The notes beneath the pieces are model-generated. The model saw only the letters and a program-made list of their open reading frames with translations. It made no database searches and had not been told where the DNA came from. The translations under genes were made by a program, and so were the position numbers. A stretch of DNA of 64,000 nt from Rhizobium leguminosarum bv. trifolii WSM1325 (GTDB lineage Bacteria; Pseudomonadota; Alphaproteobacteria; Rhizobiales; Rhizobiaceae), in contig CP001622.1 in assembly GCA_000023185.1 (NCBI GenBank), positions 3,715,501 through 3,779,500 on the forward strand, in the 5' to 3' direction. This document shows, piece after piece, positions 1 to 7,807 of this stretch; the stretch's first letter is position 1; each line of letters opens with the position of its first letter.

Positions 1-65
1 CGCAGGAAGGTTTGAACCTGGCGATCGGCGTCGAGAAGATGACGCTCGTGCCGGGCGAGACCTGA
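1..65 (+). CDS. C-terminal end of an unidentified protein (partial)
   Basis: An open frame enters from the left edge (first full codon at base 3) and stops at the TGA at 63-65. Its 20 codons have strongly G/C-rich third positions, like the real genes in this window, so I take it as the tail of a gene and not chance. The visible end reads QEGLNLAIGVEKMTLVPGET. This is too short to assign to a family. It converges on pntB, with a hairpin between the two. Confidence 0.5.
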   Translation, partial: QEGLNLAIGVEKMTLVPGET

Positions 66-121
66 CGACAGCAGCCACGTCAGCCAAGGTAGACAGCAGT
101 TGCCTGCTTACGTGAATCAAA

Positions 122-142
122 CAGCCGCCCGAAGGGCGGCTG
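122..142 (-). terminator. Hairpin terminator after pntB
   Basis: A perfect 9-bp stem (CAGCCGCCC / GGGCGGCTG) closes over a 3-nt loop between the converging partial gene and pntB. Read on the minus strand it is followed by TTTGATT, a weak T-tract, so it most plausibly ends the pnt operon. It may also serve the left-hand gene. Confidence 0.6.
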
Positions 143-148
143 CAGCGA

Positions 149-1543
149 TCAGTGCGCGAGCGCCTTGTTGATATCCTCGGTCATCTTCTTCGCATCACCG
201 AGCAGCATCATCGTGCCGTCCTTATAGAACAGCGTATTGTCGATGCCGGCATAACCCGAGCCGAGCGAGCGCTTGACGAAGAGGCAGGTCTTTGCCCGGT
301 CGACGTCGAGAATCGGCATGCCGTAGATCGGCGAGGTCTTGTCGTCGCGCGCCGCCGGATTGGTCACGTCATTGGCACCGATGACATAGGCAACGTCGGC
401 CTGGGCGAATTCCGAATTGATGTCCTCGAGCTCGAAAACCTCGTCATAGGGAACATTCGCTTCGGCGAGCAACACGTTCATGTGCCCAGGCATACGTCCT
501 GCGACCGGGTGGATCGCATATTTTACCTCGACGCCGTTCTTCTTGAGATTGTCCGCGAGCTCGCGCAGCGCATGCTGGGCCTGGGCGACCGCCATGCCAT
601 ATCCCGGCACGATGATAACCTTCGATGCATTGGCCATCAGATAGGCCGCATCCTCGGCCGAGCCGAGCTTGACCGTCCTGTCTGACGTGTCTGGTCCGCC
701 GGACGCCGTCTCACCGCCGAAACCGCCGAGGATGACGGAGACGAAGGAACGGTTCATACCCTTGCACATGATGTAGGAGAGGATCGCGCCGGACGAGCCG
801 ACGAGCGCGCCCGTGATGATCAGCGCCAGATTGCCGAGCGTGAAGCCGATGCCGGCCGCCGCCCAGCCTGAATAAGAGTTCAGCATCGACACGACGACCG
901 GCATATCGGCCCCGCCGATCGGCACGATCAGCAGAACGCCGAGCGCCAGCGACAGCGCGACGACGGCCCAGAAGTCGAAATGGCTCTCGGTGGCGGCCAG
1001 CCCGATGATGAAGAGCACGATCAGCAGCAGCAGGCTCGCATTGATCACATGCCGGTAGGGCAACAGAATCGGCTTACCGGACATGCGCCCGTCGAGCTTC
1101 AGAAAGGCAATGATCGAACCGGTGAAAGTCAGCGCGCCGATCGCCACGCCGAGCGCCATCTCGACGCGCGCCTCGGTGTGGATGTGACCGATCTCACCGA
1201 TGCCGAAGGAAGCCGGCGTGTAGAGCGCGGAGGCCGCGACCAGCACCGCGGCAAGGCCGACCAGCGAATGGAAACCCGCGACGAGCTGCGGCATCGAGGT
1301 CATGGGTATGGTGCGGGCGACATAGGCGCCGACACTGCCACCGATGGCAAGCCCAAGGATGATCAGCACGAAGCCGCCGAAGTCAGGCGTCGCCAGCACC
1401 AGCGTCGTCAGGATCGCGATGCCCATGCCGATCATGCCGTAGAGATTGCCCTTGCGGCTGGTAGCCGGATGCGACAGGCCGCGCAGCGCCAGGATGAAGA
1501 GCACGCCGGAGACGAGGTAGAGGAAGGCTGCGATATTGGTCAT
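149..1543 (-). CDS. pntB: NAD(P) transhydrogenase subunit beta
   Basis: Membrane subunit of the proton-translocating transhydrogenase, which uses the proton gradient to drive hydride transfer from NADH to NADP+ and so supplies NADPH. The 464 residues are the usual PntB length. The first ~270 residues are a series of hydrophobic helices. The C-terminal ~180 residues are the NADP(H)-binding dIII domain, with the nucleotide loop VPGYGMAVAQA and the downstream GANDVTNPAA and DVDRAKTCLFVKRSLGSGYA segments typical of the family. It is the last gene of pntA1-pntA2-pntB, starting 7 nt after pntA2 ends, and is followed by a hairpin terminator at 122-142. Confidence 0.97.
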   Translation of the reverse strand: MTNIAAFLYLVSGVLFILALRGLSHPATSRKGNLYGMIGMGIAILTTLVLATPDFGGFVLIILGLAIGGSVGAYVARTIPMTSMPQLVAGFHSLVGLAAVLVAASALYTPASFGIGEIGHIHTEARVEMALGVAIGALTFTGSIIAFLKLDGRMSGKPILLPYRHVINASLLLLIVLFIIGLAATESHFDFWAVVALSLALGVLLIVPIGGADMPVVVSMLNSYSGWAAAGIGFTLGNLALIITGALVGSSGAILSYIMCKGMNRSFVSVILGGFGGETASGGPDTSDRTVKLGSAEDAAYLMANASKVIIVPGYGMAVAQAQHALRELADNLKKNGVEVKYAIHPVAGRMPGHMNVLLAEANVPYDEVFELEDINSEFAQADVAYVIGANDVTNPAARDDKTSPIYGMPILDVDRAKTCLFVKRSLGSGYAGIDNTLFYKDGTMMLLGDAKKMTEDINKALAH

Positions 1544-1550
1544 CAGTCCC

Positions 1551-1949
1551 TCACCGATCCTTCTTGCGGTACATCGAAAGCATCCGCTGCGTGACGAGGA
1601 AACCGCCGAAGATGTTCACCGAGACGAGCACCAGGGCGACGAAACCGAAACCGGTCGCAAGGCCGCTGGTCGAGATGCCGACCGCCAGAAGCGCGCCGAC
1701 GACGATGACGGAGGAGATCGCATTGGTGACGGCCATCAGCGGCGTATGCAGCGCCGGCGTCACCGACCATACGACGTAATAACCGACGAAGATCGACAAG
1801 ACGAAGATGGCGAGCTGGAAGACGAAGGGATCGATCGCCCCGCCAGTCGCAGCACTTGCCGCTTCCGGTGCCTGGGCAGCCGCCGTGATCACGGCGGTCA
1901 CCGCATGGTCGAGCTGCTCCAGCGCCCTGTCCATTGCTTCACTGGCCAT
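1551..1949 (-). CDS. pntA2: NAD(P) transhydrogenase subunit alpha part 2 (membrane part)
   Basis: A small membrane protein of 132 residues that corresponds to the C-terminal transmembrane portion of E. coli PntA. In many alphaproteobacteria, as in Rhodospirillum rubrum (PntAB), it is a separate gene. Three or four hydrophobic helices are visible (around FVFQLAIFVLSIFVGYYVVW, AISSVIVVGALLAVGI and FGFVALVLVSVNIFGGFLV). Its ATG overlaps the last base of the pntA1 stop codon, and pntB follows after 7 nt, so the three genes are clearly co-transcribed. With PntB it forms the proton channel. Confidence 0.95.
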   Translation of the reverse strand: MASEAMDRALEQLDHAVTAVITAAAQAPEAASAATGGAIDPFVFQLAIFVLSIFVGYYVVWSVTPALHTPLMAVTNAISSVIVVGALLAVGISTSGLATGFGFVALVLVSVNIFGGFLVTQRMLSMYRKKDR

Positions 1950-3097
1950 CAGATGTCTCCCTTCTTCGCGCCGCCGAAGGCGGGATGAACCACGTCCCCG
2001 GCATAGGTCAGCATCGTCGCCTTGACGAGTTCGTCGTCAAGATTGACGACGACGCTCCGCGTTTCCTTGTTGACCATGGTCTCGAGGAAGGTCACGAGGT
2101 TCTTGGCGTAGAGCGCCGAGGCGCTGGCCGCAACCCGGCCCGGCATGTTGGCGAAACCGATCACGCTGACGCCTTCGACATCGGCGACCTCGCCGGGGAC
2201 GACGCCCTCGATATTGCCGCCGCGCTCGACCGCGAGGTCGACGGCGACCGCACCCGACTTCATCGAGGCAAGCATGGCGCGCGAAACGAGCCGCGGCGCC
2301 GCACGACCGGGGATCAGCGCGGTGGTGATGACGATATCCTGCTTGGCGATGTGTTCGGCAACCAGAGCCGCCTGTTTCGCCTGATAGTCGGCAGACATTT
2401 CCTTGGCATAGCCGCCGGCCGTTTCCGCCGCCTTGAACTCTTCGTCCTCGACGGCGATGAACTTGGCGCCGAGCGAGGCGACCTGCTCCTTGGCAGCGGG
2501 GCGAACGTCGGTGGCCGAGACCGCGGCGCCGAGACGGCGCGCGGTCGCGATCGCCTGAAGACCGGCGACGCCGGCGCCCATGACGAAGACTTTGGCGGCC
2601 GGGACGGTGCCAGCCGCCGTCATCATCATCGGCATGGCGCGGTCATAAACCGCCGCCGCCTCGATGACGGCCTGGTAACCGGCAAGATTGGCCTGGGACG
2701 ACAGCACGTCCATGGACTGGGCGCGGGTAATGCGCGGCATCAACTCCATCGCGAAAGCCGAAAGCCCGGCACTTGCCAGTGCCGCGATCGCTTCGTCATT
2801 GCCGTAGGGGTCCATGATGGCAATGATCACGGCACCGCTTTTATAGCCGGAGATTTCCGATCCGCTGGGCCGACGCACCTTCAGCACGACATCGGCCAAG
2901 GCTGCATCCGCAAAACTGCCGATCCTGGCACCGGCGGCCTCGAAATCCCCATCCGGAATCCGCGAAGCCGCACCGGCACCGGCTTCAACGACGACGTCGA
3001 AGCCGAAACTCTTCATCTTCTTCACGGTCTCGGCGGAGGCGGCGACGCGTGTCTCCTCGCCCGTGACTTCCCTTGCAACGAAAACGATATTGCCCAA
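1949..3097 (-). CDS. pntA1: NAD(P) transhydrogenase subunit alpha part 1 (soluble NAD domain)
   Basis: The soluble dI domain, which binds NAD(H) on the cytoplasmic face of the transhydrogenase. The N-terminal half is an AlaDH/PNT domain. A Rossmann segment follows, with VFVMGAGVAGLQAIATARRL (glycine motif GAGVAG). I chose the TTG at 3097 as start (382 aa). A strong GGAGGAGG lies a few bases upstream, and the protein then begins LGNIVFVAREV, matching the family N-terminus. An upstream ATG at 3160 would add 21 residues unlike the family. First gene of the pnt operon. Confidence 0.93.
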   Translation of the reverse strand: MGNIVFVAREVTGEETRVAASAETVKKMKSFGFDVVVEAGAGAASRIPDGDFEAAGARIGSFADAALADVVLKVRRPSGSEISGYKSGAVIIAIMDPYGNDEAIAALASAGLSAFAMELMPRITRAQSMDVLSSQANLAGYQAVIEAAAVYDRAMPMMMTAAGTVPAAKVFVMGAGVAGLQAIATARRLGAAVSATDVRPAAKEQVASLGAKFIAVEDEEFKAAETAGGYAKEMSADYQAKQAALVAEHIAKQDIVITTALIPGRAAPRLVSRAMLASMKSGAVAVDLAVERGGNIEGVVPGEVADVEGVSVIGFANMPGRVAASASALYAKNLVTFLETMVNKETRSVVVNLDDELVKATMLTYAGDVVHPAFGGAKKGDI

Positions 3098-3192
3098 CTG
3101 CCCCCTCCTCCGGGTCAGCCAGACCGCCGCAGGTTTCCCTGCGCAGGCCAAGCACCTCATTCAAAAAGCTTCGGAGAAGCTCTCCTTCCCTC

Positions 3193-3233
3193 AGAGTGCC
3201 GTGCGTCCTTTCGGACGCACAAAGGACCGCTCT
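3193..3233. repeat. RIME-like palindrome, family A (half copy)
   Basis: A nested palindrome: an 8-bp stem GTGCGTCC/GGACGCAC (3201-3220) inside AGAG...CTCT arms. It matches the second half of the longer element at 11954-11997, in the reverse orientation. It lies between pntA1 and the oxidase subunit gene. The companion AT-rich palindrome seen in full copies is missing here. Confidence 0.7.
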
Positions 3234-3253
3234 GACCCTCTGAATCTACGCGA

Positions 3254-3478
3254 TCAGCGGAACAGGAAGATGCCGGCTGCGAGAAGAATGATGAAGACGA
3301 AGAGGCCACCGAGAAGGCCGGCGCCGCCGAAGAAACCAGCGGTCATCGCAAGCAGGAGGACGATGAGCAGCATCGAGCCGTATTTCGCGCTGGCGATGAA
3401 CATGTCGTAGGTCTGTTCATGTTCTTTATAATCCATCGGCGCGCCGGTCTCGACCGGTCCGGTATGATGTTCGGCCAT
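3254..3478 (-). CDS. aa3-type cytochrome c oxidase subunit IV
   Basis: A 74-residue protein with a soluble N-terminus (MAEHHTGPVETGAPMDYKEH) and two closely spaced hydrophobic stretches at about residues 32-74. This is the layout of the small bacterial subunit IV of aa3-type cytochrome c oxidases (COX4_pro_2 family). I chose the ATG at 3478. The longer open frame to 3580 adds 34 residues of low-complexity basic sequence with no family counterpart. The subunit is peripheral to the catalytic core, and the other oxidase genes are not in this window. It stands alone between the pnt operon and the FeeM-like gene. Confidence 0.85.
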   Translation of the reverse strand: MAEHHTGPVETGAPMDYKEHEQTYDMFIASAKYGSMLLIVLLLAMTAGFFGGAGLLGGLFVFIILLAAGIFLFR

Positions 3479-3719
3479 AAATATCGTCTCCCTGAAATGC
3501 CTCTGCGCTGCTCGATTCCCTAGCCTGAGCGAGGGAAATCCCTTCTTGCAGGGATTACACAATGACAGGCGAAAGCGCAATGCATGAGAATGCCGCAGGC
3601 GCGCGTGGCAACCGCGATGTCAGAGGCCTGGACGGACCTGAAGGACGGCTGATATCGCCTGCCGTCCATCGCCCTCCTCTGCCCGGCGGAGATCGTCTCT
3701 CCGTCGGGAACAGGGTAAA

Positions 3720-4472
3720 TTACAGCGGCAGGTCGGTGCCGAGTTCGCCTTGCGGCACGAAACGCGCCGTCGGAATGATGGTGAGCGGCGGCAGGGTGTC
3801 GTTGGGATTGCGCGAAAACATCATGCGCTGCTCGCTGGCGCTCGAGATGAAGAAGGGATAGCGCGTCAACAGCTTTCGCCCGACCTCGATCACATTCGTC
3901 GCCATCAGCGTCATGTCGATCCCGTAATTCTTCGCCAGCCGGCCGGGCACGACCGTATCGGCATAGAAGACCCGCTTGTAGAAGGCCGCATGCGGCGGCC
4001 GAACGAATTGAAGAACGCGGTCCGCACGGAAATACGCCGCCGCCACGATGGTCGGCCTCAGCGTCAGATAGGGAACCCACGGCAGATCGGCGGTGAGCTC
4101 GGGGTCGGCCGCGAAACGCGCCGGATCGATCAGGGTCAGCCCCGCATCCAGAAGGTCATCCATCGCCTCGGGAAAGGCGCCACCGGACTGACTGAGGCGA
4201 TGTTCCGGTGTCACATAATGAACCCGGATCGTACTGACCAGTTCCCCATAATAATACAGACCGAAGATATAGGCGTGGCTGTCGAAATCGCTGTCATCAA
4301 GCAGCCCTTTCGGGGCAAGCGCCAGCACGTCATGGGCCTTGTAGGCCTTGTAGCGCAACCGTTCCACCTGCTCCATGTCTTCGCTGCTTTCGACGCGGCG
4401 ATACTCGACATGATCCAAAACTTCCAAAATTTTTGTGCTGAAATCGCTACGCTTGAACAGTGTCTCTGACAT
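3720..4472 (-). CDS. N-acyl amino acid synthase, FeeM-like (GNAT fold)
   Basis: A 250-residue protein with the look of the FeeM / LuxI-like branch of acyltransferases, which join an acyl chain to an amino acid amine. The N-terminal region carries a LuxI-like segment (MEQVERLRYKAYKAHDVL), and the centre DSDFDSHAYIFGLYYYGELV is a GNAT beta-strand core with STIRVHYV. The assignment rests on overall similarity. I cannot tell which amino acid or acyl donor is used. It shares direction with the GGDEF/EAL gene upstream (142-nt gap), so co-expression is possible. Homologues are scattered in Rhizobiaceae as 'FeeM domain-containing protein'. Confidence 0.75.
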   Translation of the reverse strand: MSETLFKRSDFSTKILEVLDHVEYRRVESSEDMEQVERLRYKAYKAHDVLALAPKGLLDDSDFDSHAYIFGLYYYGELVSTIRVHYVTPEHRLSQSGGAFPEAMDDLLDAGLTLIDPARFAADPELTADLPWVPYLTLRPTIVAAAYFRADRVLQFVRPPHAAFYKRVFYADTVVPGRLAKNYGIDMTLMATNVIEVGRKLLTRYPFFISSASEQRMMFSRNPNDTLPPLTIIPTARFVPQGELGTDLPL

Positions 4473-4614
4473 TTCTCGATCCGCTCGTTAACGGATCATT
4501 AATCATACGCCAGCGAAATTTAGGCAAGGAAATCCGATAATTTCCCTTGTTTTTAAATCGTTAAGGTTAACGCGGCACGCGCTTTTCACGGGGGAAACTG
4601 TCTGTTGAGACCGC

Positions 4615-6918
4615 TCAGGCGACCTTGTTGCGGCGGCGTTGTACGACGCGGCGGCCGATGCCCTGCTGCAACAGCGGGATATTCTGGGAAGGCACCGGCG
4701 GCGAGAAAACGTAACCCTGAACAAGATCGGCGCTGCGGTGCTTGTTGAGCAGTGCGAGCTGCTCCTCGGTTTCGACACCTTCAATGACGATCTTCAGGCC
4801 CAGTTCACGGGCGAGATGGACCGTGCCGCGCAGCAGCTTCAAGCGGCGGTTATCTTCGACGATGTTGCGCACGAAGGAGCGATCGATCTTGACGATATCG
4901 AGCGGCAGTGTGTCGAGGTAGCTGAGGCTGGAGAAGCCGGTACCGAAATCGTCGATGGCGATGGTGATGCCGCGAGCCCTGAGCTCGGCCAGGATGGCGC
5001 GCACAGCCGCCGGCTCGTCGATCAGGCAGCTTTCGGTGACTTCGAGATGCAGCCGCGCCGCGTCGAGACCGGAATGGGCAAGCGCTTCGGCGACCACCGC
5101 GAGAATATCGGCATCGCGCAGATCCCGCGCCGAAAGGTTCACCGAGACGGCGATATGTTCCGGCCAGTTCATGCATTCGCTGCACGCCTTGAACAACACG
5201 AAACGGGTGATGTCGGAGATGATGCCCATATCTTCGGCGAGCCGGATGAAGACGTCGGGCGGGATCGAGCCCTTCTCCGGATGCACCCAGCGCGCCAACG
5301 CTTCGGCGCATTCGATCCGCGAGCCGTCGGACCGGAACATCGGCTGGAAGGCAAGATGCAGCGCCTGCGCCGAGACCGCGTCGCGCAAATCCGCTTTCAG
5401 CTTCTGCTGCTCGATATAGCGGCCATCCATCTCCCGCTCGAAGCCGGAAATGCCGCCCTTGAAGCGCGACTTGCTTTCGAACAGCGCCAGATCCGCCTTG
5501 ACGCTCCATTCGTCCATCGCAAACGCAGCACTCTCGAGGATCGCGTAGCCGGCGCTGAGCGAAACCAGGAAGGTCAGCTCGTCGACTGCGTAGTTGCCCT
5601 GGATTGCGGCGTGCACGCGGCGGATCTCGACGTCGAGCGAGGCCTGTTCCTTCGCATGCGGGAAGAACAGGATGAACTGGTCTCCCATCAACCGGCCGAG
5701 GATGGCGTTGCCGGACGCCTGCTTGATGCGGGCGGCGATGGCGCAAAGCAGGTGGTCGCCTGTAACGTGGCCGCGCATGTCGTTGACATGTTTGAACTCG
5801 TCGATATCGAGAACCATGAAGCCGAGTGGCCCGGACTTCCTTTGATGTTTGGCGAGATAATCCTGCACCAGCTGCCCGAAATATTCTCGGTTCGGCAGGC
5901 CGGTCAGCGCATCGAAGCGGACCATGTGCATGATCTTCTGCTCCGCCTTCACCCGGCTCGACACGTCCTCGAAGATCAGCACGGCGCCGCCGTCGGCCCT
6001 GCGGCTGGCGGAGAATTCGAGCGACAGGCCCTCGGGGAAATGGATGAGCGTGCGCGACAGGTTGCCTTCGGCGACTTGGGTGAGCTGGCGCAGGATGAGC
6101 TCCGGCTGCGAGGCGTCCATGAAGCTGTAGCGCGCGCCGTAGCGTAGCACGGCGCCGAGATCGCGGTCCTTCAACCGATCCGGCGCACCGATCTTCAAAA
6201 GCTCGCAGGCCTTGCGATTGACGACCTGGATGCGGTTTTCGGCATCGACCATGACTAGGCCATGCGGCATGTTGTTGAGCGCCGTATCGAAGCGGTCGGC
6301 GATGATGGTGATTTCCCGGCGCGCGATGACATTCTCATAGAGGAACTCGCGCACGCCGTTCGCCATGGCACGCGTCGTCAGCCAGAAGGGAATGAGGAAG
6401 ATCGACAACAAGCCACGATAAAAATCGAGCGCCAACAGGCTGCAGACAATCATCGGCAGACAGCAGGAAAAGGTCTGGAGGTCAACCGCCAGGCGCGAAC
6501 CATAATTGCGGCCGACAACGGAAACCATGGTCGCCATGGTAACCGCAATGCAGGCAAGTTCCGCAAAGGAATCATGGACGACGAAGATGGCGTAGCCGCT
6601 GGCGATGCCAAGCAGGGTGGTGGTGCAGGCAGCACCGGCAACCAGGATCCGCTCCCAACGCTCGATTCCGGCGTGCGACAGGCTCTCCTTGTCAACGCGG
6701 TCGAACTGCCGGAAGATGACCATGCGAACGCAGAAGACCAGGAGGAAGGCGGCCGCCAGCAGGATATAGACGAAGGACTGGGTCTTGGCAGCAACGGCAA
6801 GGCATGTCGCGACATGCACGATCACGCCAGCAAGCAGCGTCATGCGGTTCCCGGAAAGGGAACTCACAAACGACAGATACACATCTATAGGGACCCTGTT
6901 CGGGTTATCTGGCTTCAT
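4615..6918 (-). CDS. GGDEF/EAL protein with degenerate GGDEF, probable c-di-GMP phosphodiesterase
   Basis: About 767 residues from the ATG at 6918, which has AGGGAAA upstream; an open frame extends to 7011. The N-terminal ~190 residues hold several hydrophobic helices and form a membrane sensor. A PAS-like segment follows (FDTALNNMPHGLVMVDAENR). The GGDEF domain contains FDALTGLPNREYF, but its active-site loop reads LMGDQF where active enzymes have GGDEF/GGEEF, so cyclase activity is unlikely. The EAL domain keeps EALARW, VTES, IDDFGTGFSSLSYL, KIDRSFV and EGVET. The likely net role is c-di-GMP hydrolysis, perhaps tuned by GTP binding to the dead GGDEF domain. Confidence 0.9.
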   Translation of the reverse strand: MKPDNPNRVPIDVYLSFVSSLSGNRMTLLAGVIVHVATCLAVAAKTQSFVYILLAAAFLLVFCVRMVIFRQFDRVDKESLSHAGIERWERILVAGAACTTTLLGIASGYAIFVVHDSFAELACIAVTMATMVSVVGRNYGSRLAVDLQTFSCCLPMIVCSLLALDFYRGLLSIFLIPFWLTTRAMANGVREFLYENVIARREITIIADRFDTALNNMPHGLVMVDAENRIQVVNRKACELLKIGAPDRLKDRDLGAVLRYGARYSFMDASQPELILRQLTQVAEGNLSRTLIHFPEGLSLEFSASRRADGGAVLIFEDVSSRVKAEQKIMHMVRFDALTGLPNREYFGQLVQDYLAKHQRKSGPLGFMVLDIDEFKHVNDMRGHVTGDHLLCAIAARIKQASGNAILGRLMGDQFILFFPHAKEQASLDVEIRRVHAAIQGNYAVDELTFLVSLSAGYAILESAAFAMDEWSVKADLALFESKSRFKGGISGFEREMDGRYIEQQKLKADLRDAVSAQALHLAFQPMFRSDGSRIECAEALARWVHPEKGSIPPDVFIRLAEDMGIISDITRFVLFKACSECMNWPEHIAVSVNLSARDLRDADILAVVAEALAHSGLDAARLHLEVTESCLIDEPAAVRAILAELRARGITIAIDDFGTGFSSLSYLDTLPLDIVKIDRSFVRNIVEDNRRLKLLRGTVHLARELGLKIVIEGVETEEQLALLNKHRSADLVQGYVFSPPVPSQNIPLLQQGIGRRVVQRRRNKVA

Positions 6919-7246
6919 CCACACTTTCCCTGTGCGCGGGAATTCTAGGCCCAACCTTTTAAAAATTGATTTCAATGGAATCAAACATTTGGTCAAATTT
7001 TCTAAAACCACAGGGTGAACCGCACAGCTTACGCGAGTTAATGCAGCCTACCGGCGAGATTACCGAAATAATTTATCCACGCCTGGGTTGTTGAAATATT
7101 TGACGGCCCTACGGCGGGGCCGATGCGTCTAAGACTATACTCCAACGCGAGGCATTTATCCTTCCAATTTCAAAGGCCGTGGTCTACATCGATTGCAAGA
7201 GGAAAAACTGCCGGAAAACCGGTGGGACAAGAACAAGGGGAGGCGA

Positions 7247-7786
7247 ATGTCGGTACTTCTGGCCGCAAGCCGGCTGATTGACTCGATCAGTCAGTTCATG
7301 GGCAAACTTTCCGAATATATGGTGCTGTTCTGCTGCCTGATCAGCGCCGGAAACGCCATCGTCCGCTACGCCTTCAACTACAGTTCGAACGGCTGGCTGG
7401 AGATTCAGTGGTATCTCTTCGCCTTCGTCGTCATGCTCGGCGCCTCGCATGCGCTGCGCAACAATGAGCATGTCCGCGTCGACCTGATCTATGGTTCGGT
7501 TTCCGACAGGGCGAAGATCTGGATCGACATCGTCGGCCTCATTGTCTTCCTCCTTCCCGCATGCCTCTATCTCACCTGGCTGTGCTGGCCTTTCTTCACG
7601 CTCTCCTACCATCAGGGGGAAATATCGGGCAACGCCGGCGGACTGATCCGTTGGCCCGTCAAGCTGATCCTCGTCGCCGGCTTCGCACTGCTTTCCCTTC
7701 AGGGCGTTTCCGAGCTGGTCAAGCGGATCGCAGCCCTCACCGGCCATATCAGCATCGATACGAAATACGAAAAGCCGCTGCAGTAA
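7247..7786 (+). CDS. TRAP transporter small permease (DctQ family)
   Basis: A 179-residue inner-membrane protein with four hydrophobic helices and the DctQ-type pattern (NAIVRYAFNYSSNGWLEIQW near the N-terminus, then SHALRNNEHVRVDLIY). It is the small membrane subunit of a tripartite ATP-independent periplasmic transporter, which uses the sodium or proton gradient. I chose the ATG at 7247, which has AGGGGAGG directly upstream; the frame is open from 7193. The large permease follows after 21 nt. The 235-bp region upstream (7012-7246) presumably holds the promoter, but I see no clear operator in it. Confidence 0.93.
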   Translation: MSVLLAASRLIDSISQFMGKLSEYMVLFCCLISAGNAIVRYAFNYSSNGWLEIQWYLFAFVVMLGASHALRNNEHVRVDLIYGSVSDRAKIWIDIVGLIVFLLPACLYLTWLCWPFFTLSYHQGEISGNAGGLIRWPVKLILVAGFALLSLQGVSELVKRIAALTGHISIDTKYEKPLQ

Positions 7787-7807
7787 CGCGGGCTGGGAGA
7801 AACGGAC

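Noticed and set aside
1934..3235. 433-residue plus-strand frame over pntA1
   Set aside because: Antisense shadow of a clearly recognised gene, with Gly/Arg/His/Asp bias and no motif.
4639..6147. 502-residue plus-strand frame
   Set aside because: Antisense to the GGDEF/EAL gene, which has all its family motifs on the other strand.
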